This document shows positions 1 to 7,309 of a stretch of 10,094 bases of DNA, one piece after another (the first letter of the stretch is position 1; every line of letters begins with the position of its first letter). This DNA comes from Candidatus Aminicenantes bacterium UBA4820 (GTDB lineage Bacteria > Acidobacteriota > UBA4820): NCBI GenBank assembly GCA_002402325.1, contig DHFQ01000070.1:1-10094 (forward strand), in the 5' to 3' direction. The position numbers were made by a program, and so were the translations under genes. The notes below the pieces were generated by a model. The model ran no database searches. It had not been told where the DNA came from and saw nothing but the letters and a program-made list of their open reading frames with translations.

Positions 1-24
1 GCAAATCAATATCGGATTTTGGGT
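1..24. repeat. Left copy of 24-bp terminal inverted repeat
   Basis: The first 24 bases (starting GCAAATCAATATCGG and ending TTTTGGGT) are the exact reverse complement of 10070-10093. Identity stops at base 25. The copy lies 13 nt beyond the stop codon of the last gene, so it is intergenic. No further copy is visible inside the window. It could be a dispersed intergenic repeat at which the assembly broke, or an end-duplication artefact. Nothing supports a transposon: there is no transposase and no flank in which to see a target duplication. Confidence 0.9.
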
Positions 25-37
25 ATCATTAAAAAAA

Positions 38-439
38 CTATTCTTTTTGTCCTGAGAATATATGTTTTTGGTAGAATTTACCTTTTTCATAGTAGGGGTT
101 TAAACTTGAAAAAACAATTTTAAGCCCCATTGACTCAAGGTAGGAACCAATGATTGACAAAAGGAGTTTAATGCCTTCTGTCCTCAAAACAGGAGAATTC
201 TTTTTAAGTTTTAGAAGAAATATATCCTCTTCCTCAATAAGAGAAACAAAAATTTGCTGAACAATCCTTCCCTCAACAACAATAAAACTGATAATTACCT
301 CTTTGCCTTCCTTTTCAAAGTAAGAGGCATCGTATTTAAAGGATATATCTTTTTCTTCAATCCTGAAACTGAATGCAGGAGGACTTTCCCAGATTGTTTT
401 CAAAGAAATATCGCTTTTCTCAAACTTAATGTGAGGCAT
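38..439 (-). CDS. Small hypothetical protein overlapping trmB; possible detached TrmB C-terminal domain
   Basis: Function is not recognised from sequence alone. From the ATG at 437-439 it encodes 133 residues with no signal peptide or membrane segment. It is rich in Lys, Glu and Ile and reads as an alternating beta/alpha small domain (for example the strand-like run ISFIVVEGRIVQQIFVSLI). An in-frame ATG at 497-499 would add 20 residues, but that stretch lies wholly inside trmB and has no ribosome site. The 439 start gives a 14-nt overlap with trmB and has a purine-rich GAGAGA tract just upstream. The frame is offset by one nucleotide from trmB. Joining the frames near 440 gives a continuous TrmB-like protein (YERE followed by MPHIKFEKSD), which resembles the C-terminally extended TrmB known from Aquifex. 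It may thus be a split domain, a frameshifted gene, or an independent translationally coupled protein. The stop is TAG at 38-40, and no terminator hairpin follows it. Confidence 0.6.
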   Translation of the reverse strand: MPHIKFEKSDISLKTIWESPPAFSFRIEEKDISFKYDASYFEKEGKEVIISFIVVEGRIVQQIFVSLIEEEDIFLLKLKKNSPVLRTEGIKLLLSIIGSYLESMGLKIVFSSLNPYYEKGKFYQKHIFSGQKE

Positions 440-1058
440 CTTCTCTCTCGTAAAGAAAATAGAATATCTTTTTCCCTTCTTCAAGAAACTTCTTTTCATA
501 CTTCGTTTTATAGGGATAGATTGGCTCGTGAATATAAGGATATGGCGAATTGCAGTTTTTCATTTCATCAACTTTTTTTATCTCCAAATCTGCAAACAAT
601 GCAAGATTTTCATCATCTGTTGAGAAGTAAAGTGTGCCTTTTCTTTTAAGTTTTCTTTTGCAAAGTAAGAAAAATTCATCCTTTAGTAGCCTTCTATCTT
701 TATGCCTCTTTTTAGGCCAGGGGTCGGGGAAATTTATAAAGATTGAATCTAAAGATTCATCCTCAAAAGCAACCTGCATAACAACATAAGCATCGCCACA
801 CAGGGGGAGTATATTTTCTATTTTTTCTTCCTTTATTTTTTTTACAACCTTTCTTAAACCCTCGCCATAAACCTCTATTCCAACAAAAAGGTCTTTCTGA
901 TTTGATGTTGCAAAAGAAGTTATAAATTCACCTGAGCCAAATCCAACTTCAACATTGAGTTTCAAAAAGTTGCCAAACTTCTTATAATCAAGCGGGAGGT
1001 CTTCCTCCTTCCACCAATCGCCAATTTCAAAGCGGAGAATTGAAGAGATAAAATCCAT
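426..1058 (-). CDS. trmB: tRNA (guanine-46-N7)-methyltransferase TrmB
   Basis: This enzyme transfers a methyl group from S-adenosylmethionine to N7 of G46 in the tRNA variable loop, in the cytosol. The 210-residue product has the family's diagnostic motifs. The SAM-binding loop EVGFGSGEF is at 37-45 and is followed by GIEVY at 60-64. The TrmB signature NFPDPWPKKRHKDRRL at 109-124 holds the catalytic Asp and basic tRNA-contacting residues. The C-terminal TKYEKKF is at 185-191. Length matches the short, mesophile-type enzyme. The start is an ATG 8 nt after the ugd stop with no clear Shine-Dalgarno sequence, so translation probably depends on coupling to ugd. The last few codons (DASH, then stop) look like an out-of-frame tail: one nucleotide skipped near 440 would continue into the next gene, so the true protein may be longer. 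Identity is secure; the exact C-terminus is not. Confidence 0.95.
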   Translation of the reverse strand: MDFISSILRFEIGDWWKEEDLPLDYKKFGNFLKLNVEVGFGSGEFITSFATSNQKDLFVGIEVYGEGLRKVVKKIKEEKIENILPLCGDAYVVMQVAFEDESLDSIFINFPDPWPKKRHKDRRLLKDEFFLLCKRKLKRKGTLYFSTDDENLALFADLEIKKVDEMKNCNSPYPYIHEPIYPYKTKYEKKFLEEGKKIFYFLYEREDASH

Positions 1059-1066
1059 AAACTATT

Positions 1067-2374
1067 TTATTCAAAAACCTTTCCTATAGAGTCGTATTTA
1101 AAACCCTCCTCTATTGCTTTCTCTCTATCAAGAAGATTTCTTAAATCAACGATAACCGGTGTCGCCATAACTTCCTTTACCGCTTTTAAATCTATTGTCT
1201 TAAATTCATTCCACTCAGTTGCTATTACCACAATGTCACTATCCTTGCAGGCATCCATTATTGATGGAACAACATTCAAACTCTCAATTTCTTTCAATGC
1301 GTTAACGGAGGCTTCGGGGTCGTAGCATTTTAATTTAAACCCCTTTTCCATTAAATCCTTGCAAATTTTCAATGAAGGTGATTCTCTCACATCATCAGTG
1401 CCGCCTTTAAAAGCAAGCCCAAGAATGGCAATAGTAGGATTTTCGCAGTTTTTAGGAAGATTTTTAACTATTTTTTCAACGGCGAATTTTGCCTGTTCCT
1501 CGTTTGCAATTACAGAAGATTCAACTATCCTTAATGGAACGCCAAAGTCGGAAGCAATTTTTAAAAGTGCCTTTGTATCCTTTGGAAAGCACGACCCACC
1601 ATAACCAGGACCGGGAAGGAGAAAAGAAGGACCGATTCTTTTATCCATTCCCATCCCCAGAGCAATCTTTGAAATATCAGCCTTAGCCTTTTCCGCAAGT
1701 CTTGACATCTCATTTATAAAACTTATTTTTACAGCAAGAAATGCATTTGAAGCATATTTTATAAGTTCTGCGGATGTTCTATCAGTTACGAGGATTGGAG
1801 CGTTTGCCTTTCTCATCGGTTCATAAAGGTCAAGCAATACTTTCAACCCTTTCTGGTCATTACAACCAATAACAATTCTATCCGGGTTCATAAAATCAGA
1901 AACAGCACAACCCTCCCTCAAAAATTCAGGATTTGAGGCAACAGAAAAGGTTTCTTTTGAATGTTCTTGTGCAACTATTTCTTCAATCCTTTCGCCTGTT
2001 CCAACGGGGACTGTGCTTTTTGTAACCAGAACCTGATATTTTTTATGGTTTTTTGAAAATGTTTCAACCGCTGAGAAAATATATTTCATTTCAGCAGAGC
2101 CATCATCTTTAGGTGGAGTTCCAACAGCAAGAAAGACCACATCCGCTTCTGAAATTGGTTCATCGCCTTTTACTTCAAAGAAGAGTCTCCCCGCCTTTTG
2201 ATTTTTCTCTACAATCTCTTTTAGCCCCGGTTCGTAAATTGGAATTTCCCCCCTTTTTAACATTGCAATTTTTTCTTTGTCCACATCTACGCAAGTAACA
2301 TTCAAACCAAAATCTGAGAGACACGCCCCTGTAACAAGCCCAACATATCCGCTTCCTATGACGACAACTTTCAT
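1067..2374 (-). CDS. ugd: UDP-glucose 6-dehydrogenase
   Basis: Oxidises UDP-glucose to UDP-glucuronate with two NAD+ in the cytosol, supplying uronic acids for LPS, capsule or other glycans. The 435-residue length is typical. The N-terminal Rossmann NAD motif GSGYVGLVTG is at 7-16, with the acidic ribose-binding CVDVD at 28-32. The motifs STVPVGTG (120-127) and NPEFLREG (148-155) follow. The central helix has K206 and N210, conserved active-site positions. The catalytic cysteine C262 lies in GPGYGGSCFPKD (255-266). The C-terminal UDP-binding domain begins near LGLAFKGGTDDVRESPS (319-335). The ATG at 2374 is preceded by a strong AGGAG about 8 nt upstream. It starts 4 nt after the epimerase stop, so the two are surely co-expressed. 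That neighbour can use the product of this enzyme. No truncation or missing catalytic residue is seen. Confidence 0.97.
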   Translation of the reverse strand: MKVVVIGSGYVGLVTGACLSDFGLNVTCVDVDKEKIAMLKRGEIPIYEPGLKEIVEKNQKAGRLFFEVKGDEPISEADVVFLAVGTPPKDDGSAEMKYIFSAVETFSKNHKKYQVLVTKSTVPVGTGERIEEIVAQEHSKETFSVASNPEFLREGCAVSDFMNPDRIVIGCNDQKGLKVLLDLYEPMRKANAPILVTDRTSAELIKYASNAFLAVKISFINEMSRLAEKAKADISKIALGMGMDKRIGPSFLLPGPGYGGSCFPKDTKALLKIASDFGVPLRIVESSVIANEEQAKFAVEKIVKNLPKNCENPTIAILGLAFKGGTDDVRESPSLKICKDLMEKGFKLKCYDPEASVNALKEIESLNVVPSIMDACKDSDIVVIATEWNEFKTIDLKAVKEVMATPVIVDLRNLLDREKAIEEGFKYDSIGKVFE

Positions 2375-2378
2375 CTAT

Positions 2379-3323
2379 TCATCTCCTTCTTTTAAACCAA
2401 TCAATAAATATCTTCAAACCTTCTTCTATGGAGACTTTTGGTGAAAAGTTGATTAGTTTATTTGCCTTTGATACATCTGCATAAGTTTTTAAAACATCTC
2501 CTTGAGGAATTGGTTTTTCAACTATTATCGCTTTTTTTCCGATAATCTCTTCAGCGAGTGAAATGAGTTTATTGAGTTCAACCGTGTTTGAACCACCGAT
2601 GTTTATTATCTCATAACCATTCACCCTTTCTATCGAATTTACAACTCCATTTATTATATCATCAACAAAGGTATAGTCTCTTTCTGTTTTTCCATTTCCA
2701 AATTTTTCAAAGACCTCCTCTTTAAAAATTGATTTTACCAGTTTGTAGATAGCCATATCAGGCCTTTGTCTTGGTCCATAAACCGTAAAAAACCTCAAGG
2801 CATAAACATCAAAATTATAAAGGTGGTGATAAGCATATAAAAGAACTTCACACGATTTTTTAGTCGCTGAGTAGGGTGAAATTGGAAAGTCAGCCATTTC
2901 ATCTTCTTTGAAGGGAATTTTGCTTCTATTTCCGTAGACGCTTGAAGTTGAAGCAAAAACGATTTTTTTATGCCCGGTCTCCTTCATTGATTCTATCAGG
3001 TTAAAAGTTGAAATGTAATTTAATTCGATATATTTTTCTGGTTCAAGAATTGACCTTCTTACTCCTCCTCTTCCGGCGAGGTGAACAATCACATCAAATT
3101 CATTTTGAAGAAGAGCCTTGACAGAAGGCCTATCTCTTAAATCAAGGTTTAAAAAGTGGAATCTGTCATTTTTTATCGCCTCTTTTATATTCTCTTCTTT
3201 TATTTCCTTTGAATAATACTCATCAAAATTATCAATTCCAAAGACATCATTTTCTTTTTTTAAAAGTGCCTCAACAAGATGGGAACCGATAAATCCGGCA
3301 GCGCCAGTAACAAGAATCCTCAT
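2379..3323 (-). CDS. NAD-dependent sugar epimerase, probably UDP-glucuronate 4-epimerase
   Basis: A 314-residue extended short-chain dehydrogenase/reductase that likely interconverts UDP-glucuronate and UDP-galacturonate via a 4-keto intermediate. Visible motifs: NAD-binding GAAGFIG at 7-13, the HLAG-type segment at 81-84, the catalytic STSSVYG at 125-131, and the Y151-x3-K155 pair in YSATKKSCE. Next comes FFTVYGPRQRPDMAIYKL (178-195). The RPDMA stretch is characteristic of UDP-glucuronate 4-epimerases (the CapI/LpsL type) rather than GalE. The gene directly upstream of ugd in the same transcript fits this, because Ugd makes its substrate. The ATG at 3321-3323 overlaps the TGA of the MlaD-like gene as ATGA, and an AAGGA lies 9 nt upstream within that gene's Lys/Glu tail. 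A UDP-glucose 4-epimerase or another UDP-uronate epimerase remains possible, since only substrate assays settle specificity in this family. Confidence 0.88.
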   Translation of the reverse strand: MRILVTGAAGFIGSHLVEALLKKENDVFGIDNFDEYYSKEIKEENIKEAIKNDRFHFLNLDLRDRPSVKALLQNEFDVIVHLAGRGGVRRSILEPEKYIELNYISTFNLIESMKETGHKKIVFASTSSVYGNRSKIPFKEDEMADFPISPYSATKKSCEVLLYAYHHLYNFDVYALRFFTVYGPRQRPDMAIYKLVKSIFKEEVFEKFGNGKTERDYTFVDDIINGVVNSIERVNGYEIINIGGSNTVELNKLISLAEEIIGKKAIIVEKPIPQGDVLKTYADVSKANKLINFSPKVSIEEGLKIFIDWFKRRR

Positions 3324-4459
3324 TTGTTTTCTTCCTTTTTCTTTTCTTCGGTTGCGACATCTTTCGCCTTCTTTTCAAGATACCACTTTACTATTTTTGA
3401 TCTTTGAATCCCATCTGCGGTTAATTTCAATGTATCATAGAGTTCCTTATCGTTTATAAATGCTCCTGCACTTCCTTCTCCTTTGTCAATTTTTTTAAGT
3501 ATTGAATCAAGACTTTTGCTTATTGATAGAAGATTTTCTGAAAATTCTTTTCCAAACTCCTCATCAGAAAAGATTTTGTATGCAAGAGAATTCGGGTCTT
3601 CCATCGACTGAGACATTTTTTCAAGAGCATTGAAAAACTCTTTAAGAGATTCCCTCGCATCTTTGCCATCTCCCAATTCTGAAACAAGAAGCCCTAATAC
3701 GCCTTTACCCTCATTTATTCCTTTAAGTGTTTCACTCAGATTGACAATTGATTCTCTAACCATTTTTGCCGTCTGGTCGCCCTCACCCTCTTTTGCAAGA
3801 AGACCGCCGATAATCCCTTCGCCATTTTTTAATCTTGTTGTAATCACATCAAGAGATTCTGCACTCCTTCTGTAATGCTCAACAATTTCATCGCTTAATT
3901 GTGGGTTGTTCATTATTTTTGCAAGTGGACCCTCTTTGCTTATATGGATTACAAGGTCGTTTACATTTCTGCTCAACTCATTTATTGATTGCATAATGTC
4001 CTGAGCGCTCTCTCCCAGCTGTTTTAAACTTAATGGCTGGTAGGATTGTATTTCAGAGTTGGGAAGAAGATTTATTTCGGGGTGTTGTTGCTTTTCAGAC
4101 TTTTCAAGGCTAATAAATCTATCACCCAAAAGTCCAAGACTCTTAATTTCTGCTCTTATATTTGAATTAATCATTGGAAGAACTTTGGATGAAATTTTAT
4201 AGGTTACTTTAACTTCGGGTTTACCACCTCTATCCGTAAACTCAAGGCTCGTAACAAAACCGACATCCACACCCTGAAAGGAGACTAAACTTCCCTCCTT
4301 AAGCCCTGTGGTGTCTGGAAACACAGAATAAAAAGTTACTTTCTTTTCAAAAAGCATTTCTTTAGATGATATTCCAACAATTGTTAATCCTAAAACAATT
4401 AATCCAAAGGCAACTAAAAACCCAATTTTTATACTCTTTCCTTCACTGCCACTTTTCAT
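3320..4459 (-). CDS. mlaD: MlaD-like MCE-domain lipid-binding protein with periodic helical tail
   Basis: Periplasmic, membrane-anchored substrate-binding subunit of an MCE-type lipid ABC transporter. MCE domains form hexameric rings with a central lipid channel. From the ATG at 4457-4459 the product is 379 residues. One N-terminal transmembrane helix (about 11-30) is followed by one MCE domain (about 39-118) with typical features: a GLKEGSLVSFQGVDVGFV strand region and SLGLLGDRFISLE near its end. A long predicted helical tail (about 145-350) has recurring Gly/Leu motifs near 177, 213, 250, 290 and 327, and it ends in a Lys/Glu-rich stretch. A longer reading from 4531 would add 24 basic residues before the membrane helix and overlap mlaF by 89 nt. 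The chosen start has a GGGGAG ribosome site and a 17-nt overlap. The product is about twice the length of E. coli MlaD. Its partners MlaE and MlaF lie immediately upstream. Confidence 0.93.
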   Translation of the reverse strand: MKSGSEGKSIKIGFLVAFGLIVLGLTIVGISSKEMLFEKKVTFYSVFPDTTGLKEGSLVSFQGVDVGFVTSLEFTDRGGKPEVKVTYKISSKVLPMINSNIRAEIKSLGLLGDRFISLEKSEKQQHPEINLLPNSEIQSYQPLSLKQLGESAQDIMQSINELSRNVNDLVIHISKEGPLAKIMNNPQLSDEIVEHYRRSAESLDVITTRLKNGEGIIGGLLAKEGEGDQTAKMVRESIVNLSETLKGINEGKGVLGLLVSELGDGKDARESLKEFFNALEKMSQSMEDPNSLAYKIFSDEEFGKEFSENLLSISKSLDSILKKIDKGEGSAGAFINDKELYDTLKLTADGIQRSKIVKWYLEKKAKDVATEEKKKEENK

Positions 4460-5192
4460 CAGGCACTCTCCCCGAAATAAAGTCCTGCAAAATTTGGTTA
4501 TTGCTTTTTTTTGTTTCCTCAATTGAACCATAAAAGTTTATTTTACCTTCATATAAAAGGGCTATTCTATCTGCAACATAGAAAGTAGAATTGATGTCGT
4601 GTGTAACAACAACCGATGTAACATTCAACATTTCCTGCATCTGTTTTATAAGTCTATTTATCTGATTAGCAGTTATGGGGTCCAACCCTGAAGTTGGTTC
4701 ATCATACAAAATGCACTTAGGTTCAGAAATTATTGACCTTGCAAGTGCAACCCTTTTCTTCATTCCACCCGATAGGTCACTTGGATACATAAAATCTGTC
4801 CCTTCAAGTCCTAAAATTGATAGAGTGTTTTTTACCTTTCCTTCAATTTCTTTTTCATCCATCTTCTTTTCTCTCAAAGGAAATGCAAGGTTATCAAAAA
4901 CATTCATTGAATCAAAGAGTGCTCCCCATTGAAAAACGTATGATATTTTTGTTCTTACCTCCTGCCATTGGGATTCTTCAAAATCTGTAACATCTTCATC
5001 GTCTATTACAATTCTTCCACTATCTAATGGTATCAATCCAATAATGGTTTTCAAAAGGACAGATTTTCCACTTCCTGAACCGCCAAGAATAACAAGAGTC
5101 TCGTTCTTGATTACTTTTAAGTCTATGCCTCTTAAGACTTCTTTTTTACCAAATCTTTTTTTTAAATCGATGCACTCTATAAAAGTTTCCAT
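4443..5192 (-). CDS. mlaF: MlaF-type ABC transporter ATP-binding protein
   Basis: Cytosolic ATPase that drives the MlaE permease in inter-membrane lipid transport. The 249-residue product has every ABC motif: Walker A GGSGSGKS (37-44); the Q-loop in FQWGALFDSMNV starting at residue 87, a sequence typical of the Mla/Mkl (phospholipid/toluene-tolerance Ttg2A) subgroup; signature LSGGMKKR (140-147); Walker B with catalytic Glu in ILYDEPTSGLD (161-171); and the H-loop histidine H198 in VTHD. It starts 2 nt after the mlaE stop without an obvious Shine-Dalgarno sequence, suggesting translational coupling. It overlaps mlaD by 17 nt. All catalytic residues are intact. The direction of lipid movement cannot be read from sequence. 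Confidence 0.96.
   Translation of the reverse strand: METFIECIDLKKRFGKKEVLRGIDLKVIKNETLVILGGSGSGKSVLLKTIIGLIPLDSGRIVIDDEDVTDFEESQWQEVRTKISYVFQWGALFDSMNVFDNLAFPLREKKMDEKEIEGKVKNTLSILGLEGTDFMYPSDLSGGMKKRVALARSIISEPKCILYDEPTSGLDPITANQINRLIKQMQEMLNVTSVVVTHDINSTFYVADRIALLYEGKINFYGSIEETKKSNNQILQDFISGRVPDEKWQ
4468..4473 (-). promoter_or_regulatory. Ribosome binding site deciding the mlaD start
   Basis: GGGGAG, 8 nt before the ATG at 4457-4459 and inside the end of mlaF. It favours the 379-residue MlaD-like product over a 24-residue longer reading from 4531, which would have no such site and would place a basic extension before the membrane anchor. Confidence 0.6.
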
Positions 5193-5194
5193 CT

Positions 5195-5953
5195 TTAAAA
5201 CATCAGAAATAACTTAGTCAAAAAGAAATCGGATACCAAAATTGTTATTGAAGAGAGGACAACGGTAGATGTCGTTGCCCTTCCTACTCCATCGGCCCCG
5301 CCCTTTGCTGTGAAGCCATTTTGCGAGGCAATTATCGTTGTAAAGATAGCAAAGAAAACTGTCTTAAAAAGTCCAGAGAAAACATCATTAAACTTTAGCA
5401 TTCTGAAAACATGATGAAAATAGAACCGTCCTCCCATACCGAGGTCAAGGGAAGAAATTAGATAACCTCCAATTACTCCAAGAAAATCTGCGATCAATAC
5501 AAGAATAGGAAGGCACAAAACGAAGGCAATAATTCTTGGACAGACAAGTTTTCTAACAGGGTCTGCTCCCATTGCCCTCAAGGCATCTATCTGTTCGGTA
5601 ACCTTCATTGTTCCGAGTTCGGCTGTTATTCCAGCACCCACTCTTCCTCCAACCATAAGACTTATAAGAACTGGACCAAGTTCTCTTGTCATTGCAATTG
5701 AAACTGTCTCACCTATGTAATATTTTACACCAAAGGCGGCAAGGGTGTATCCAGTTTGGACGGCAAGAACCATTCCAACAAAGAGCCCTGTAATCAAAAC
5801 TATTGAAAGAGACTGATACCCCATAAGAACAATTTGGTATGAAATTTGTCCCAGATCAGGGGAAGTTGAAAAGACAAGTCGCAAAGTCCGATAGAAAAGA
5901 ACCGAAAGTTCTCCCAATTCTTTCAGGATATTTGTTATCTTTTCAAAATTCAT
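5195..5953 (-). CDS. mlaE: MlaE-type lipid ABC transporter permease
   Basis: Inner-membrane permease of the MCE lipid transport complex, expected to work as a dimer with two MlaF subunits beneath an MlaD hexamer. The 252-residue product shows about five hydrophobic segments (roughly 48-68, 92-110, 140-168, 193-211 and 229-251). The family's conserved block runs from 91 to 125. It begins ELGPVLISLMVGGRVGAG and ends in EQIDAL, a region that couples to the ATPase. LVCPR (136-140) and GADGVGRATT (219-228) near the C-terminus are also typical. The N-terminal amphipathic region (1-30) matches the elbow helix of MlaE. The ATG at 5951-5953 lies 9 nt after the protease stop. The ribosome site is poor, with AGG abutting the start. 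Length is normal for the family. Confidence 0.95.
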   Translation of the reverse strand: MNFEKITNILKELGELSVLFYRTLRLVFSTSPDLGQISYQIVLMGYQSLSIVLITGLFVGMVLAVQTGYTLAAFGVKYYIGETVSIAMTRELGPVLISLMVGGRVGAGITAELGTMKVTEQIDALRAMGADPVRKLVCPRIIAFVLCLPILVLIADFLGVIGGYLISSLDLGMGGRFYFHHVFRMLKFNDVFSGLFKTVFFAIFTTIIASQNGFTAKGGADGVGRATTSTVVLSSITILVSDFFLTKLFLMF

Positions 5954-5962
5954 CCTGTTCTC

Positions 5963-7294
5963 TTACCTTGTGTAGTAAAACTTCTCACTTCTACATCCTG
6001 TGTCGGGGCAGAAAACCTCGATTGAAACCGTATCTCCTTTTAAAAGCCTGTCAAACATTGCGCAGACTAATTTACCATCCTTTTTTAACTTTGTGCTTTG
6101 AGAAATTGAAGCAACAAGAATTCTTGAATTCTCAGTGAATCCCGAACCCCAAACCTTGAATTGTCTGCTTTTGACATTGTATTTAACTTTTGTAATTGTT
6201 GGTGGGTTGCCGTTGCAGGTTACAACATAAGGTTCAATTACAGGATAGAGAAGTGTCATCATAATTCCTCTATTCAGGTCAGGGTCTTTGCAACCTTCAC
6301 TTTCTGCGGTAAAAGAGTGAACGGCGACAACCTTTCCATCTTTGTCAATTACGGGAGAGCCAGAAGAACCCGCCTCAACATCAAGGTTGTATCCAATGCA
6401 CTGCCCAGCTCTTGCTCCCTTTAGCCCAATCTCTAAGATTGTTGCACCCCCGTCTGAATCGCTATGAACTGCAAACTTTTTAACTCCTCCGAATGGATGT
6501 TGAGGAATCCAGATAGTATCACCCTTTTCAACTTTTGCATCGTTTAACTCAAGGTAGCCGTAATAACTTGATGGGTTATCACTCTTTGGCTTCAAAATTG
6601 CAATGTCAAAGCCAGAATCAACTCCAATAAGATCAAAACTATTTGAGACTCTTTCAAAATTGGAATCATTTCCTCCACAGGTTGAATTTTCATATTTCCA
6701 CTTTATTTCAGCAGAATTTGCTGCGTCACTATTTTGAATGCAATGTTCATTTGTTAAAAGTATGCTATCTTGAGAAACCAGAAATCCTGTGCAGTAGTAA
6801 AACATTCCATAAAGTTCAAACATAATTCTTCCAACTTTTGCACCGATGTCTTGATAGGAAGAATCGTAACATTTTGGATCAAGTCTATCGTCATTTCCGC
6901 AAATTCTTTCTTGCCTGCTTTCCTCTACATTGTCTATTCCAATACCAACTCTGTCAACGGTAGCCTCGCCATTTTCAACCTGCAAAATTATTTGGTCTGA
7001 ATCAACCGAAGGAAGCCAGAAATCTTCCGCCTTAAATTCTCCCTTTTGTTCGTAAATAACTTTTTTGACTTTGTCATCAATTAAAAGAATCCTTCCATCG
7101 TCAAAAATATTCACACTTGAAAAATGAACTTTGATAAAAGATGAGCCTTCAAATACAATTGGGACTTCCATCTTTTCCTGGACACTCAAACTTTTTAAAC
7201 AGGTTGAATAATCTATGGTATAGCCTGCAATCGCCTGTGCAAAACTGAAGAGTGGAGATAAACACAACAATAAAAGAAAAAAGGTCTTTTTCAT
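5963..7294 (-). CDS. Secreted trypsin-fold serine protease with N-terminal beta-sandwich and C-terminal IPT/TIG-like domain
   Basis: A 443-residue exported endopeptidase. The signal peptide is MKKTFFLLLLCLSPLFSFAQ, with cleavage likely near 20-22; the Cys at 11 lacks a good lipobox. Residues about 45-122 form a strand-rich domain (FIKVHFSSVNIFDDGRIL, then an FW...QIILQVE pattern) like the N-terminal region of secreted bacterial trypsin-like and lysyl-endopeptidase-type proteases. The linker pair C132/C142 follows. The catalytic domain spans about 150-355. The catalytic His is H184 in LLTNEHC, with C168/C185 placed like the chymotrypsin 42-58 disulfide. The Asp is D230 in GFDIAIL, and the nucleophile is S311 in GSSGSPV. 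D305, six residues before S311, occupies the position giving Arg/Lys preference in trypsin, though that alignment is naive. Residues about 362-443 resemble an IPT/TIG-like Ig fold (WGSGFTENSRILV). There is a strong GGAGG 4 nt before the ATG. The substrate is unknown. Confidence 0.88.
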   Translation of the reverse strand: MKKTFFLLLLCLSPLFSFAQAIAGYTIDYSTCLKSLSVQEKMEVPIVFEGSSFIKVHFSSVNIFDDGRILLIDDKVKKVIYEQKGEFKAEDFWLPSVDSDQIILQVENGEATVDRVGIGIDNVEESRQERICGNDDRLDPKCYDSSYQDIGAKVGRIMFELYGMFYYCTGFLVSQDSILLTNEHCIQNSDAANSAEIKWKYENSTCGGNDSNFERVSNSFDLIGVDSGFDIAILKPKSDNPSSYYGYLELNDAKVEKGDTIWIPQHPFGGVKKFAVHSDSDGGATILEIGLKGARAGQCIGYNLDVEAGSSGSPVIDKDGKVVAVHSFTAESEGCKDPDLNRGIMMTLLYPVIEPYVVTCNGNPPTITKVKYNVKSRQFKVWGSGFTENSRILVASISQSTKLKKDGKLVCAMFDRLLKGDTVSIEVFCPDTGCRSEKFYYTR

Positions 7295-7309
7295 AAAACC
7301 TCCAGATTT

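Noticed and set aside
25..60. Possible terminator after the last gene (A-run, short loop, T-run on the minus strand)
   Set aside because: The only pairing is A5 with T5 around GAATAG. With no GC stem it would not form a stable terminator.
440..499. Start of the last small gene at 499
   Set aside because: The extra 20 residues are the out-of-frame reading of conserved trmB sequence and have no Shine-Dalgarno sequence upstream. The 439 start is more economical.
254..649. Plus-strand open frame of 131 codons
   Set aside because: Antisense to trmB and the small gene; trmB motifs on the other strand are unambiguous.
4460..4531. Longer start of the mlaD-like gene at 4531
   Set aside because: It would add 24 basic residues encoded wholly within mlaF and lacks a ribosome site. 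The ATG at 4459 has GGGGAG and places the membrane helix normally.
7262..7264. Lipoprotein modification at Cys11 of the protease
   Set aside because: The residue before the Cys is Leu rather than Gly/Ala/Ser, and a normal signal peptidase I site (SFAQA) follows about 10 residues later.
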